From the NCBI GenBank assembly GCA_029721435.1, contig CM056573.1, positions 149,441,947 through 149,505,946 of the forward strand: DNA of 64,000 nt, in the 5' to 3' direction. The translations under genes were made by a program, and so were the position numbers. The first letter of the stretch is position 1. Every line of letters starts with the position of its first letter. The DNA comes from Gymnothorax reevesii (lineage: Eukaryota > Chordata > Actinopteri > Anguilliformes > Muraenidae). The notes under the pieces were generated by a model. That model had not been told where the DNA came from, made no database searches, and saw nothing but the letters and a program-made list of their open reading frames with translations. Of this stretch, positions 29,301 through 41,300 are shown piece after piece.

Positions 29301-32300
29301 ATAACCAAAATATGGAATTTCAATTAATAATTTAAATAAGCAATATTAATGATTGAAGAAAACAATTTAATTAATAATCTGAAGGAATTTTGGAGTTCTA
29401 CATTGGCTATTTTGACTCAGACTCCCACGTATTACTGCACCAAAACAGACAACAGGTTTAATAAATGATTTTATTAAACAAACGAACACAGAATATACAT
29501 GGGCTAATCTACGGAAGGACTGTATACAAACTAGAGAGAGTAACAATGGTGTGTGTGTACGTGCAAGTGTGCATGTGTGTGCTGCTGGCGTGTGTGCAGG
29601 ACGCACGCGTGTGCGCGATTTTGGGAGTGGGCAGGCGCGTGTCCGCGCGCATGGCAGATAGGCGTGTGTGCTCTTGGGCACGAGTTCCTTTGTCTTGGGA
29701 CAAATTCTTTCAGCACGGGGCTGTTTAGAATTTCTAAATGTAGCTATAGGCGGACGATGCACGGCTGGATAAATCAATTTAGCTTCAGCGAATCGCAAGA
29801 AGAGTTTGCTTCAGCTTATACGCAATTTGTATTACTAATTGAGTTATCATCCATACTACGGCATGCATTTTAGTTAATTGCAGCATTAGAAAGTTAGCTA
29901 GGAAAAAGATTATGCATGTAAAGACAAACAATCAATGGCTATTAAACTTCATAAAATATAAAACGAACACAATGCGATTATACAATTACATCAGTAATGT
30001 ACAACTTAAATGCCATACAGTTTAAGTGGAAAACCGCTAAACTGCATTACTGCCTGGAATGTTCAGTTAGTCTTACTGTAGTTCACAGCTTGGGATTCCT
30101 CTCTGGGTCCATTGAACATCGCAGTTCTGGCGAGTATGCGGGGTGCGCAGATCCGAAGTCCTGTGTCCACTTGGAGTTGCGTGCTTCTCTGCTGTGTCGG
30201 GATGTCCTTGCTGATTCAGAAAAGTTCTTTTTCTGAGTTGTTCCGTGTCCTACTAGCAGTAGCACCAGGCATAAGCTAGTTTAATGAGATTTGCAGTCCT
30301 GAACTTAAAGGAGATTCACAGAGATGTGAGCACTCTGCAGATAGGCTAAATGAAATTGCGCAGGATGCGTGAATTCCAATACCAGTGCCGTCTTTTCGCT
30401 TGAAAAGAGTCTGGCCTCCCCTGGGGGGGAGATGGCCTAAAAGCGAGCGTATTTTCCCTTGGGATAAGATGCGCCATGAGAGAGCCTGACCTCCTCCGTT
30501 GGAAGTGTGCCAAGAAGAGAGAATGAACTGGGTGGGGTCCCTAGTTCTAAAAGTTCTGTTGCCCGTTATTTATTGCTTTTGGGCTCATTCTATTGGGAAA
30601 TGTAAAGGAAGCGGGTGATGCTGTATTGGATGTTTCCGTTTCCTGTTGACTGCAGGGGAAATGTAGTTCTGTGGTCCCTACAGGCATCACATGATTTAAT
30701 AATTCTCAGTTTTTTATTTTGATTGGAGGAGATGCGTATGTGTATTATGAACGAATTCAAACTTAATAGTTGATATCAAGAGAGAATATTAAAAAAAAAC
30801 GAATATAAATTAAAAAACTGTGATTTGGAATGGCCCTGCCAAGGTCACAGAAAGGCCAAACTGGGCCCAGATCAGTGCTGCAAGCTGAGCTAGAATCACG
30901 CCATTTAGAAACTGAATGGGCACTAATCTCTAATCAGTTGTTGATCACAAACGATGTGCTTTCGTTCTGACATCGCATGCTACAACTCACTGAGCGGTGG
31001 GGGAAGCAACCGAGGGGTTGTGCAAATCGGAAAATAGCAGAAGGAAAAAAAGTACAAAAGATATCCACAGTACCGAATGTACCAGATATATCTTGCTTTT
31101 TTAACAATTCTCGCGGCAAAGGAGCTGTCCGTAGAGAGGTAACTGTTCCGCCCATCAATTCCATTCCTCCAGCGCTAGCAGCAAGTGCTGACGTTACAAA
31201 AGTTTGCCATGTACATTGTACATGTACATGTTAGCTAATGCTAATGAAGCAGATGCAGCAGCGCATAACATTAGCATGATCGCAGAAGCTGACAATTGTG
31301 AGTTCACTGCACAAAGCCTTTCCCTTTTTAAAACCTTCTACCATAGAATTTCAGTTCTTAGTATTTAGTAAATGTAGATGTGTGGCCTTTGTTGCCATAA
31401 ATTTCAATACCCAAGTTAAGTGCCATTTTAGTGACTGGATGGAAAGTACTCATAATTAAGGGGTGATCTGGGGTTAAATGAAAAATGACACCAGGAAACA
31501 ACACAGAATTAATATAAAGAGGTATTTATAATAACCACCAAAAAAGATAAAAGGTGGCAGTTTGCCAAACGAACAAGCTCATTAAATATGCAGAAAACGT
31601 CTGGCACCAATTCCTCTTAAATTTATCATAGAATTAAGTTTTTCTTTAATCTTTTAAAAGCCATTGCTTATCCAAATGTAATGACTTAGCCATTCTTTGC
31701 CCACTTTGTTAGTTTTGTGATTTTGGGGCATTTTACACACATTTTGAAATTATTTTGCGCTGAATCTGACGAATACTCAAAATATTCAAAGTATGTGACA
31801 GATAGGCAAAATTTTCCTATGTCATTGCATTTCTAATGAAGTAAAGTACCTGCAGCCCAAATTTAATTGATTTTAAATGATAAATAAAAAAGTTCTGGCT
31901 GCCACAGACATGAGAAACGCGGAAAAGGTAATCCCTTCGGAAATCAATGGAAAATGCATTAGACCACATTGAAAAGTTGAGTTCAGCTTTTAATCCATGT
32001 AGCAATTAATGATTATTAAAGGTGGGTTATTATAGAATATTTGGAAAAATAGTCAAATTTTGCCCATTTAACCCCAGATCACCTCTTAAGATTTTGGGCA
32101 CTGTCCCTGAAGGCAGCAGGGTTGTCACTGTCCTTGAAGGCACCGTTATTTTGTATTATCACCATTGGCAATCTTCTTTTAAAGGCTTGTTCCGCTGGTG
32201 CTTTAGCTGTCATTATTGCTGTATGCCAGTTAAGTTGTTAATAAATGAAACCCTAGTATTATCAAAGAGAAGAGTGGTCCATTTCTGCGTTCTATAAGCC

Positions 32301-35300
32301 ATGTTAAGTAACTTTTTAGCAGGGGGGGCATTTCATGATTGGTCACACTAGGGCATAGCACTGTGTTAATCTGGCCCTGCCTCCGTCCCCCTCGTACCAA
32401 ACTTTGTACCATGGGAGACAGGGACTGTTCAGCTGCTCCTCCTAAATGGAATTCCCTCCCCGACTACCTGAGGGCTCTACAAACTGTTGAAGATGTCAAA
32501 AAAAGCCTTAAGACGTACCTGTTTAGACAGGCGTTTCACAGCTCTCCATAATTTTGAACTGTTAGTGTCTTAGTCTTTTTATTTCATTTTATTATCTATT
32601 TTATGATTTCCACCATTTTTTAAACTTTTTAAACTTCTGTTCTATTCCATTCTGCTGACCTTCTTTCTAAAGATCGTACTGTTTTTAATCTCTTGTTGAT
32701 CCTTGGTTTTAATTTTCTTTACCTGTAGCACTTTGAGATTTTAATTAATGAAAGGTGCATTATAAATAAAATGTATTATTATTAATATTATTATTACCTC
32801 TCTTTAAATAGATTTACAAATCTAAGAATTTTTCTTTCCGCGAAGCTGGATTGAAATTGGATGTGAACTTTTTCATTCCAAACTGAGGTCACATCATACT
32901 CAGATTCTCCTAATTTCATTTTAGTGTTATGGCCCCAATTTCTTATTATAATCTACAACACAACAGCAACAGCAAGGGATGACAGACACAGTTTTAAAAA
33001 CTAAAACACATTTAATTTTTAACAAAGACAATAACGACTAAACAACTAACAACTACGACCAAGATTGATTATAACAAAAACAAAAAGAAATATTTACAGT
33101 CCCTTTTTGTGGGGTGGCTTGGTGATGTCCTGGGTGAGAAAAATCCACAAACACAGGCAAAAATCCACAAAAGAAAACATCACAGGTCTTGAACAGAATG
33201 AAAGGTCTGGTCACATGTATCCTTCTTCTTGCAATTTCTCCTACTACTTTACTGTCTCAATTCTTTTCCTTATATACTCTTTTGCAGACCCCACCCACAT
33301 TTAGACCTCTTTTTTTTACTTTTCGGGGACTTGCCCCAGACATGTCCAGGACATGTCTAAACATAGCTCCAGTCTGAGCTGAATAAAAAAAAGGTAAATA
33401 CTGTCATCTAGTGGCCTCTATTCACATCACATTAGGAGCTCATTTATTCATCGAGTGAATATAAATCACCCCCCTTCTTAGCACTGCTGCCTCACAGCAA
33501 GAAGGTCATGGCTTCGTATCTGGTCTGGGGCCTTTCTGTCTGGAGTTTGCATGTTCTCCCCGTGTTCGCCTAGGTTTCCTCTGGGTATTCCAGTTTCCTC
33601 TCACAGTCAAAGACATGCATGCCAGGCTAATTGGAGATGCTAAGTTGCCCATAAGTATGAGTGTGAGAGCAAATGGTTTGTGAATGGCGTGTGCCCTGTG
33701 ATGGATTGGTGAGCTATCCAGGGTTGGTTCTGTTTTTCGGCTCCAGCTCCCCCGCGACCCAAGTGAGGAGGAAGTGGTATGGAGAATGGATGGATTGACA
33801 TTTTTGCCAAATTGAGATATTGCTGATTGCTGGTGAAAAAAAATGCATTTTTTTCCTTTTTTTTCCTTTTTTCTCAAAACTTTAAAGAAATAAATAAAAA
33901 TACAATCCATTATCTTAAATAATATAAATAAATAAATAAATAAAAACATACTTAAAACCTTAAAAAATGAGGGAGGCAATAATGCTATGAGGCTAACAAT
34001 TTGATAAGGCCATGCATAAACAGTCCAGAAAAAACCCTGATGAGTTTATTCAGCCATTTTTTGTGCATTTCGTAGTATTGTTTTCATTCAAATATTGAGA
34101 TATGACCACAATTTTGAAGGTTGATTCTGTGTTTCTGAGAACTTTGAACAAATTTAGTTCTAATTGTGGCTCCAAAATAAATTTAACTGAATCAGCTGTA
34201 ATGTTATTTAATAACAATCAAAGTAAATTGGTCATTCTTATGTATGTATATATATATATATATATTGCAGTAATAAATGAAGTCAGACATTTTAGGGTTG
34301 AGGTATTAATTTCATTCAAAGCAATAGCAAAGTTAAATTGTATGAGAGTCCTCAAGGAAGTTGAGGAGGATATTCTGTCTTACTTTTTCCTGTCCCATCC
34401 CCATATTAGTCGAACAGATGAGTGTTTTACTACATGATAATTTTAAAAGTGCACGTTGCCAGTGGCACATTCTCACCAGCCATTGAACATAATAAACATA
34501 GCATGTTGCTGAATACCCCTCGGCCTGTGCACATCTATGGGTCACAGAGAGTTACCATACCAAAATTGACGAAGCTGCCATCAATACTTACTGAGTACTG
34601 GGCCGGACATGATGTCCACGGTGAAGATCACAGCGCTAAGGTCAAAGGTCAAAGTCAGCAAAAAACCTGATGTTGCACATCTATGGGTCATACTGAGTTA
34701 CCAAACCAAATTTGGTGAAGCTGCGATCATTAGTTGCTGAGTACTGACCCAGACAAATTCATGGACAGACGACAGACAAACAGACACGCAGGTGCTGACA
34801 ATACGCCTCTGGTAAAAATTTGGCCGAGGGGTAAAAAAATGACATGGTTGCTCTAATTAGATTGTTACACTATTAGGTGTAACCCAAAACCGACATATGC
34901 CCTGCAAGGTTTTAGTATCACTGAAAATTATATGGGCTTCAAATTGAAATGAGACAGAACCTGTCCAATTCAGGACAATTATAATCTACTGACAGGCAGC
35001 AAACCCTTTACTAAGAAATTTTGGGCAGACAACGGATGCTGTAGGACCCCTCCCAAAGTGGAGGAGAGTATTCGGTGGAACGATGGATAGGAGATCAGGG
35101 CGAAGGCCATGCTGTATGGACTTGGTCTGTGATTGTGCGAACATTGAGCGTCCCAGGTGGCGAGACTCAGGGTGGGGTTCGCGTCTCTCGTCGGAGTCCG
35201 TGTGGCTCCCAAGCCCCTGGGGTCCCAGGCGGTGACTGTTTCTTACTTCCTTCTTGGACAGGGGAAGGGTGGGGGGGACACTGAAACAAGATGAGCGGGG

Positions 35301-38300
35301 ATTGTGGGAATGTTGGTGGTATATATAGACGTGAGGACGAATAGGAAGGTGCGCTGGGAGTGGTCCTGTTCATTAACTTACGTTATCGGGAACTTCTTTT
35401 ATGTTGTTTAAACATTCCTTATTTTTGTTCCATAGATTTAGGCTGATTGCAGAGGAGTATCCATTTTTTGAGTTTTGGGACTCTCCCAGTGTATTTGGAT
35501 CCAATTATAGCCAAACTTAATTGAGAGGAAATGGTGGGAGCTTTCTGTTGCAGGAGCGGATGTCATACAATACTGTTAATAATGCAATAAAATGGTAGAG
35601 ATGGCATAAAGACTGCCAATTGTGCCACTAGATTCAACACTAATTACCCATGACAAGCCATTTAAAAATGTGTTTCTCTGTGACATCATACAGGAGAGTG
35701 ACCACCATGAGACAAGACAGACTGATCCACTTTAGCCAACCAGTAAATTAGTTCCTTCATTATGATGGGTAGTCTCTCCCTTTGTGATGTCAAGAAGGAC
35801 AGATTTTGAAATGGCTTGCATCAGCTAATTGGTTGTTCATTTTGTGGCATGGTAGCGGACTTTTAATGTTTTGTTGTAGATTTACTACACATAACATATT
35901 TTGAGGACAAAGCAGTGAAGGCTGTTTCAGAAATGGCAACACTTAGTGAAATTCAGGAATGATGTATTTAGATTCATTGGCCTTGATTCATTTAAGTTTA
36001 TTTCTTGTTTTGCTGACTTTTTCCCAAAACAAAATTTATTTTCCTGACAGGGAACGTACTTGTAGCGTATCATTGCTAAAATATCTTTGATTTTTAATGC
36101 AGTTGTAGTCCATTCACTTTTCTATGTTTAGTTGCAGTACTTTCAACTCTCCACCATAAGCTGACATTTTGTGACATTCAGCTGCCCACAGTTGAGAGAA
36201 TGCAAGTTCAACAGCCATCCCACTATTCAATCTGCTTCAGCTGTGTGGCTGAAGTTAAGCAGGTGTGGGCTTGTTTAGTACTTGGATGGAAGACTACCTG
36301 GGAAAACTACACTGAACAAAAATATAAACACCCCATATCAAATATTGATGCCACATGGAGTTAACAATTCTAAGTGAGCATATGCTGACTTTTACTTGTA
36401 CAATAGGGATATCTCTCTTGATTTGTGTACCATTTTTTAATCCATCTCTCTGTCAGTGAGCATTTGCTCAGTGATGCAGTGATTTCACTCAGTACATGGG
36501 TAAGGCATTTCCAGACAGTGATCAGACAGAATGGGCAGAACCCAGACGCTCCTTATACTGGGGACAATAAAAGGCCACCCAAAATGTCAAATTTTGTCAA
36601 AAGTCATCATGCCTTAGATGTCTCAGGTCATGCGGGAACGTGCCATTGGCGTGCTGAATGCAGGGATGTCCACCAGAGCGGTCTGCATGCAGTTCCTTGA
36701 AGCAGAGCACATTCCAGTTCTGGACTGGCCTGCGTATTCGCCGGACATGTCGCGCATAGAGCATCTTTGGATTTTCTGGATCGACGTGTCCACGACCGTG
36801 TTCTAGTTTCGGATAATGTGTGCCAGCTCCGTGTGGCCCTCTGGGAAGAATGGAGTAACATTCCACAAGCCACGATAGACAACCTGATCAACTCCATGCG
36901 AAGGAGATGTGTTGCTCTGTGAGACGCAAATGGTAGACACAGAAGATATTGAACATTCAATTTCTTCAACCTGACCCCCAACGTGTTCAAAGGATTGTCA
37001 CTCCTTTGCAGATGCCAATATCAAGATGTAATGGACGGTGATCTGAAGATTAGTCATAAACAAAAATGAATTTTGATTCGCTTCAAATATTGCATAACCC
37101 TAATGTTAATAAAAACTCAAAAATTTGACATGGGCTGTTTATATTTTTGTTCAGTGTAAGTTGCTGCTGGAAGAGGTGTTGGTGGGCCAGTAGGTTGCGA
37201 TCTTCGCTCTGTCCTCTCCCTCTCCACCTCAACCCTCAGGGCTCCCTTAAAGAGATTTCGATCACAGTGAGACTTCCCTGGTTCAATAAAGGTCAAGAAA
37301 AAAAAATATATTAACTTGCTGTAACGCAAAATTTTGAATACTTTTCTTCAGGTCCAATCAAAGTCTTTAAATTACTTTGGAAAGTTTATACTGTCTGCAA
37401 TTGGATAAAAACGTATAAATCAATAAATAATTTCTGGGTTATAGTTCAGGTGGGTGAGAACTATAACTATGCCTAATGCAGATTAGCCTAGGCAAGCATT
37501 AGAGAGACTGGATATCAGTGAGGCATCGTATGAAGTTGTTAGGAACCACTGAATTTGTCAAGGGATGAATGAGCCATTTTTCAATACTCAATATTTTTAA
37601 AGTAATTTCATTGCTGTATTTTTATGAAGTTTTTTTGTGTTTGTGGCCCTTTCTCTGAACAAAAATTATGAAAAGAGACTAAAATACAATAGAATTCTAA
37701 ATGATACAAGCGTGTTGTTTCATTTGAGCCATTGCCCCCCTTTCTGTGAAGCTCAATTCTTGAATCATAAAGTCTAGCAAAGGGTAACATATAAATAGCC
37801 ATATTGGCTTCTGAAAACCCTCCTCTTCAGGCTCCACCTTTCCCCTACTTCACTGCCCTGAATCCTGCCCCTGCTTCTTTTGATTTCTCGTCCTTAAACA
37901 ATCTTGCTGCACTTAATTTTGTTTACTTTATTTCCTGATTTTGTTACCGCTTAATTTGGTTGCCCTCCACTTTGTTGCACCACATTTTGTTGTTGGTTTA
38001 CTTCATGTTCCTGCCCCTTTGTTACACTTGACCTGTTACCCTTTTTGTTGCACTTACTTTATTTTACTGGCCTTTTTGCACTTGACTTTGCACTTGACCT
38101 TGTTGCCATTTTTGTTCTATTACCTTTGCTCTTTTGTTATTGGTATTGATCTGTAACAATCTGAAATAATGGAAAGTGTTCTGTCACTGACTGTTAGCAC
38201 TTGTACTTGTCTCCTAGGAGCTCTGCACTTTTGTACTGATCCTGTGCACTTTTGTACATCGCTCTGGATAAGAGCGTCTGCTAAGAACCTGTAATGTAAT

Positions 38301-41300
38301 GTAATGTAATGTAATGCTTCTGTGCAAAGGGGTTAAAGTGATGAATCATTTGTACTGGAACTCACAGGTGCTTTCATTGGTCTCTCCTGTTTGAGCTCCT
38401 TGACTTCAAATTATTTTATATAAAATTAATTATTCTGCTCCTTTTCACAGCTCCAATAGCTAGAGTTGTGGTGAATTCCAAAGGAGGATTGCCCATGAAT
38501 GACAAACTATTCACCCTTGTATGCGAAGTCGATGAACAGGCAGACTCCTTTCTCTGGATGAGGGACGGTCTGCCTATGTCTCCAGACAACAGAACAGTGT
38601 TCTCTGCAGATAACAGCACAGTCACTTTTACTCCAGTCCAGCGGTCTGATGATGGAATCTATCAATGTGAGGCTGGCAATGCGGTGAATATTATAAACAG
38701 CCCTGGATACCAACTGCTGGTCAACTGTGAGTAGTCTGAAAACGCCTGTCATACAGTGGCTCATCAACTGTGACACAACCTCACAGGTGCCTCCTATAAA
38801 ATGGCAAGGGCACATATCACTCCTGTTCTCTACATTACAGATGGACCCGAGCAGCCAGTCATCAAACGACAAGGCTTGGCAGTATTAGGAGCCATGGTGA
38901 CCTTCACCTGCACTGCTTTGTCTCAGCCACCCCCGCAGTACAGCTGGTACTTCAATGGCACTATGCTTGCACATGGCCCTATGTTTGAGACTGTACCTCT
39001 GACTTTTGTTAATGAGGGAACATATACCTGCCAGGCCTTCAACCCTATAACTGAGAGGAACAGCTCAGCAACGATAGAACTCAATGTCACTGGTAAGTGA
39101 GGGCAAAGTGATTTGTTTCTACAAGCTGTTTTCATTAATAAAAATAACTATACATCAAATTTGTCATTTAGCCTTTAATTATTATTACCCCGCCTGCAAA
39201 CAAAGCGCGGGAGGGGTTATGTGTTTTTCTAGGTTTATTTATGGTGTGTGTTTGTCTGTGGTCTCCCTATAGGCCGCAGTTTTGGTCGAATCGTTTTCAT
39301 ATTTCACAGAGGGGTTGGTAATGGCCCAAGTGAGAGGTGATTATTTTTTGGTGCAGAACCAGATCAAGCTGTGGATTCTGGATCACTTTGAAAATGTCGT
39401 TAACATTTGGAGATTGTTAAATTTCAAAATGCAAATTTCGACATTTTCTTTAATAACGCCATCAAAAACATGATGAATCACTTGAACATCAACACACTAT
39501 AGCCCTCCAGGGAGGACAACAACCATGAGTAGTTTGATCCGGATCCGACAAATAAAAAACCTCTAACATATCGGCCATATTTGAAGGTCGTGGGCTCGGG
39601 CGGGGTATGTGGCCTCCAGGCAAACCCTCCAGTTCATTTTATTCATGTTATATTGCATTTTTCAAAAGGACTTATGCCAAGGAAATTTCTGTTTCATGAT
39701 TGAGAAAGTTATTATCCTCAATTTAATCATACATACAGTGCTCTCCATATTGACACCCCTGGTTAAGATGTGTTAAAAGCCTAAAAATAAATTCAATTTT
39801 TATTGCAGAAGCATACTCTCACACTGAAAATTGTAGAAAAATGTAACCTTCAAATCAAGTGAATTTTAAGGGGAAAAAAAATCCCTAAGAAATAATAATT
39901 TTTCATAAAATCACCTCTTCCACAATTATTGGCACCCCTAACAATTCCTAGGAATTAAATGTAATTGAAGTATTTTTGTCATTTCTACAGTAGTTTAAAA
40001 AGTTGATCAGAGTATCTAGGAACATTTAATTAGTAAATCATCACTTCCTGTTTCCCTGGGGGATAAATATGAGGTGACACAGAGGCCATTTCTCTTATCC
40101 ACTCATCAACATGGGAAAGACAAGTAAGGCAGGTAAGGCAGATGTGTGTCGACCTTCACAAGTCAGGCAATGGCTACAAGAAAATAGCCACTCGCCTGCA
40201 CCTGCCCGTATCTACTGTCAGAGGAATCATTGAGAAAAAACAACTAGAACAGTGGTAAACAAGCCTGAATGAGGACGCAAGGTTATTTTGCCACCACGCA
40301 CAGTGAGGAGGATGGTAAGAGAAATAAAAAGTTCTCCAAAACTCACTGTTAAAGAATTGCAATAAATGGTAGCATCTTGGGGTCACAAAGTCTCCAAAAC
40401 AACCATGAGGCGCTATCTACATGCCAACAAGCTGTTTGGGAGGCATGCACTGAAAAAACCTTTTCTTACTCACAATCATAAACGCAAACGTCTGCAGTTC
40501 ACTAAACGGTACTGGGACTTCAACTGGGACCGTGTGCTTTGATCAGATGAGACCAAGATAGAGCTTTTTGGCAACAAACACTCTAAGTGGGTCTGGCGGA
40601 ACACAAAAGATGAGTATGCAGAAAAGCACCTCATGCCCACTGTGAAGTATGGGGGAGGATCGGTGATGCTGTGGGCCTGTTTCTCTTCCAGAGGCCCTGG
40701 GAACCTTGTTAGGGTGCATGGCATCATGAATACTTTGAAATACCAGGACATTTTAAATCAAAATCTGGTGGCCTCTGCCCGAAAGCTGAAGATGGGTCGT
40801 CACTGAGTCTTTCAGCAAGATCATGACCCTAAACGTGGCCAAATCTACACAGAAATGGTTCATCAGACACAGAATCATGCTCCTCCCATGGAGATCTCAG
40901 TCCCCAGACCTCATCCCCATTGAAAACCTGTGGAGTGAGCTGAATAGGAGAGTGCAGAGGAGAGGACCCAGGTCGCTGGATGATTTAGAGAGATTGTGCA
41001 AAGAGCAATGGTCGAAGATCCCTCTTTCTGTATTCTCCTATCTTGTGAAACATTATAGGAGAAGATTAGGTGCTGTTTTGTTGGCAAAAGGGGTTGTACA
41101 AAGTATTAACATCTGGGGTGCTAATAATTTTGGCACATATGATTTGATGTAAAAGAATTATTTCATAATGTGGGATTTTTTCCAACTGAATAAATGCACT
41201 TGAATTAAAGGTTTGATTTTCCTCTTTTTTTCATTGGGGTCATACATTACAAAGTATTTGGAAAAAAACAGAATTTATTAGAAGCTAAAGAACACATCCT

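Larger units (their letters stand above)
28957..32379. mobile_element. Non-autonomous hAT transposon, 8-bp target duplication CCTCCGTC
   Basis: CCTCCGTC at 28949-28956 and 32380-32387. The element starts CAAGGCTGGATTA and ends TAATCTGGCCCTG, 13-bp inverted repeats with three mismatches and CA..TG ends. Size 3,423 bp. No transposase frame. Contains a GT/CGTG-rich tract (29544-29660) and a nested TTAA element (31460-32085). Confidence 0.9.
15161..38450 (+). other. Intron B4-A5, 23.3 kb, nested mobile elements
   Basis: Contains at least four Tc1-like copies or relics, three hAT-like or inverted-repeat elements with target duplications, an L2-like LINE, an interrupted second LINE, a 5S-derived SINE and several MITEs. 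No exon-like Ig frame was found in it. Confidence 0.8.

Noticed and set aside
29367..29873. Open frames of about 60-140 codons on both strands
   Set aside because: They lie in a GT/GC-alternating tract inside a hAT element; His/Thr/Cys-rich translations follow from composition.
33506..33979. 157-codon minus-strand frame
   Set aside because: It covers a dispersed repeat and A/T-rich runs; no protein motif.
36216..36307. Functional 5S rRNA gene
   Set aside because: Only the internal-promoter part resembles 5S, it is mutated and continues into SINE sequence; no terminator T-run follows.
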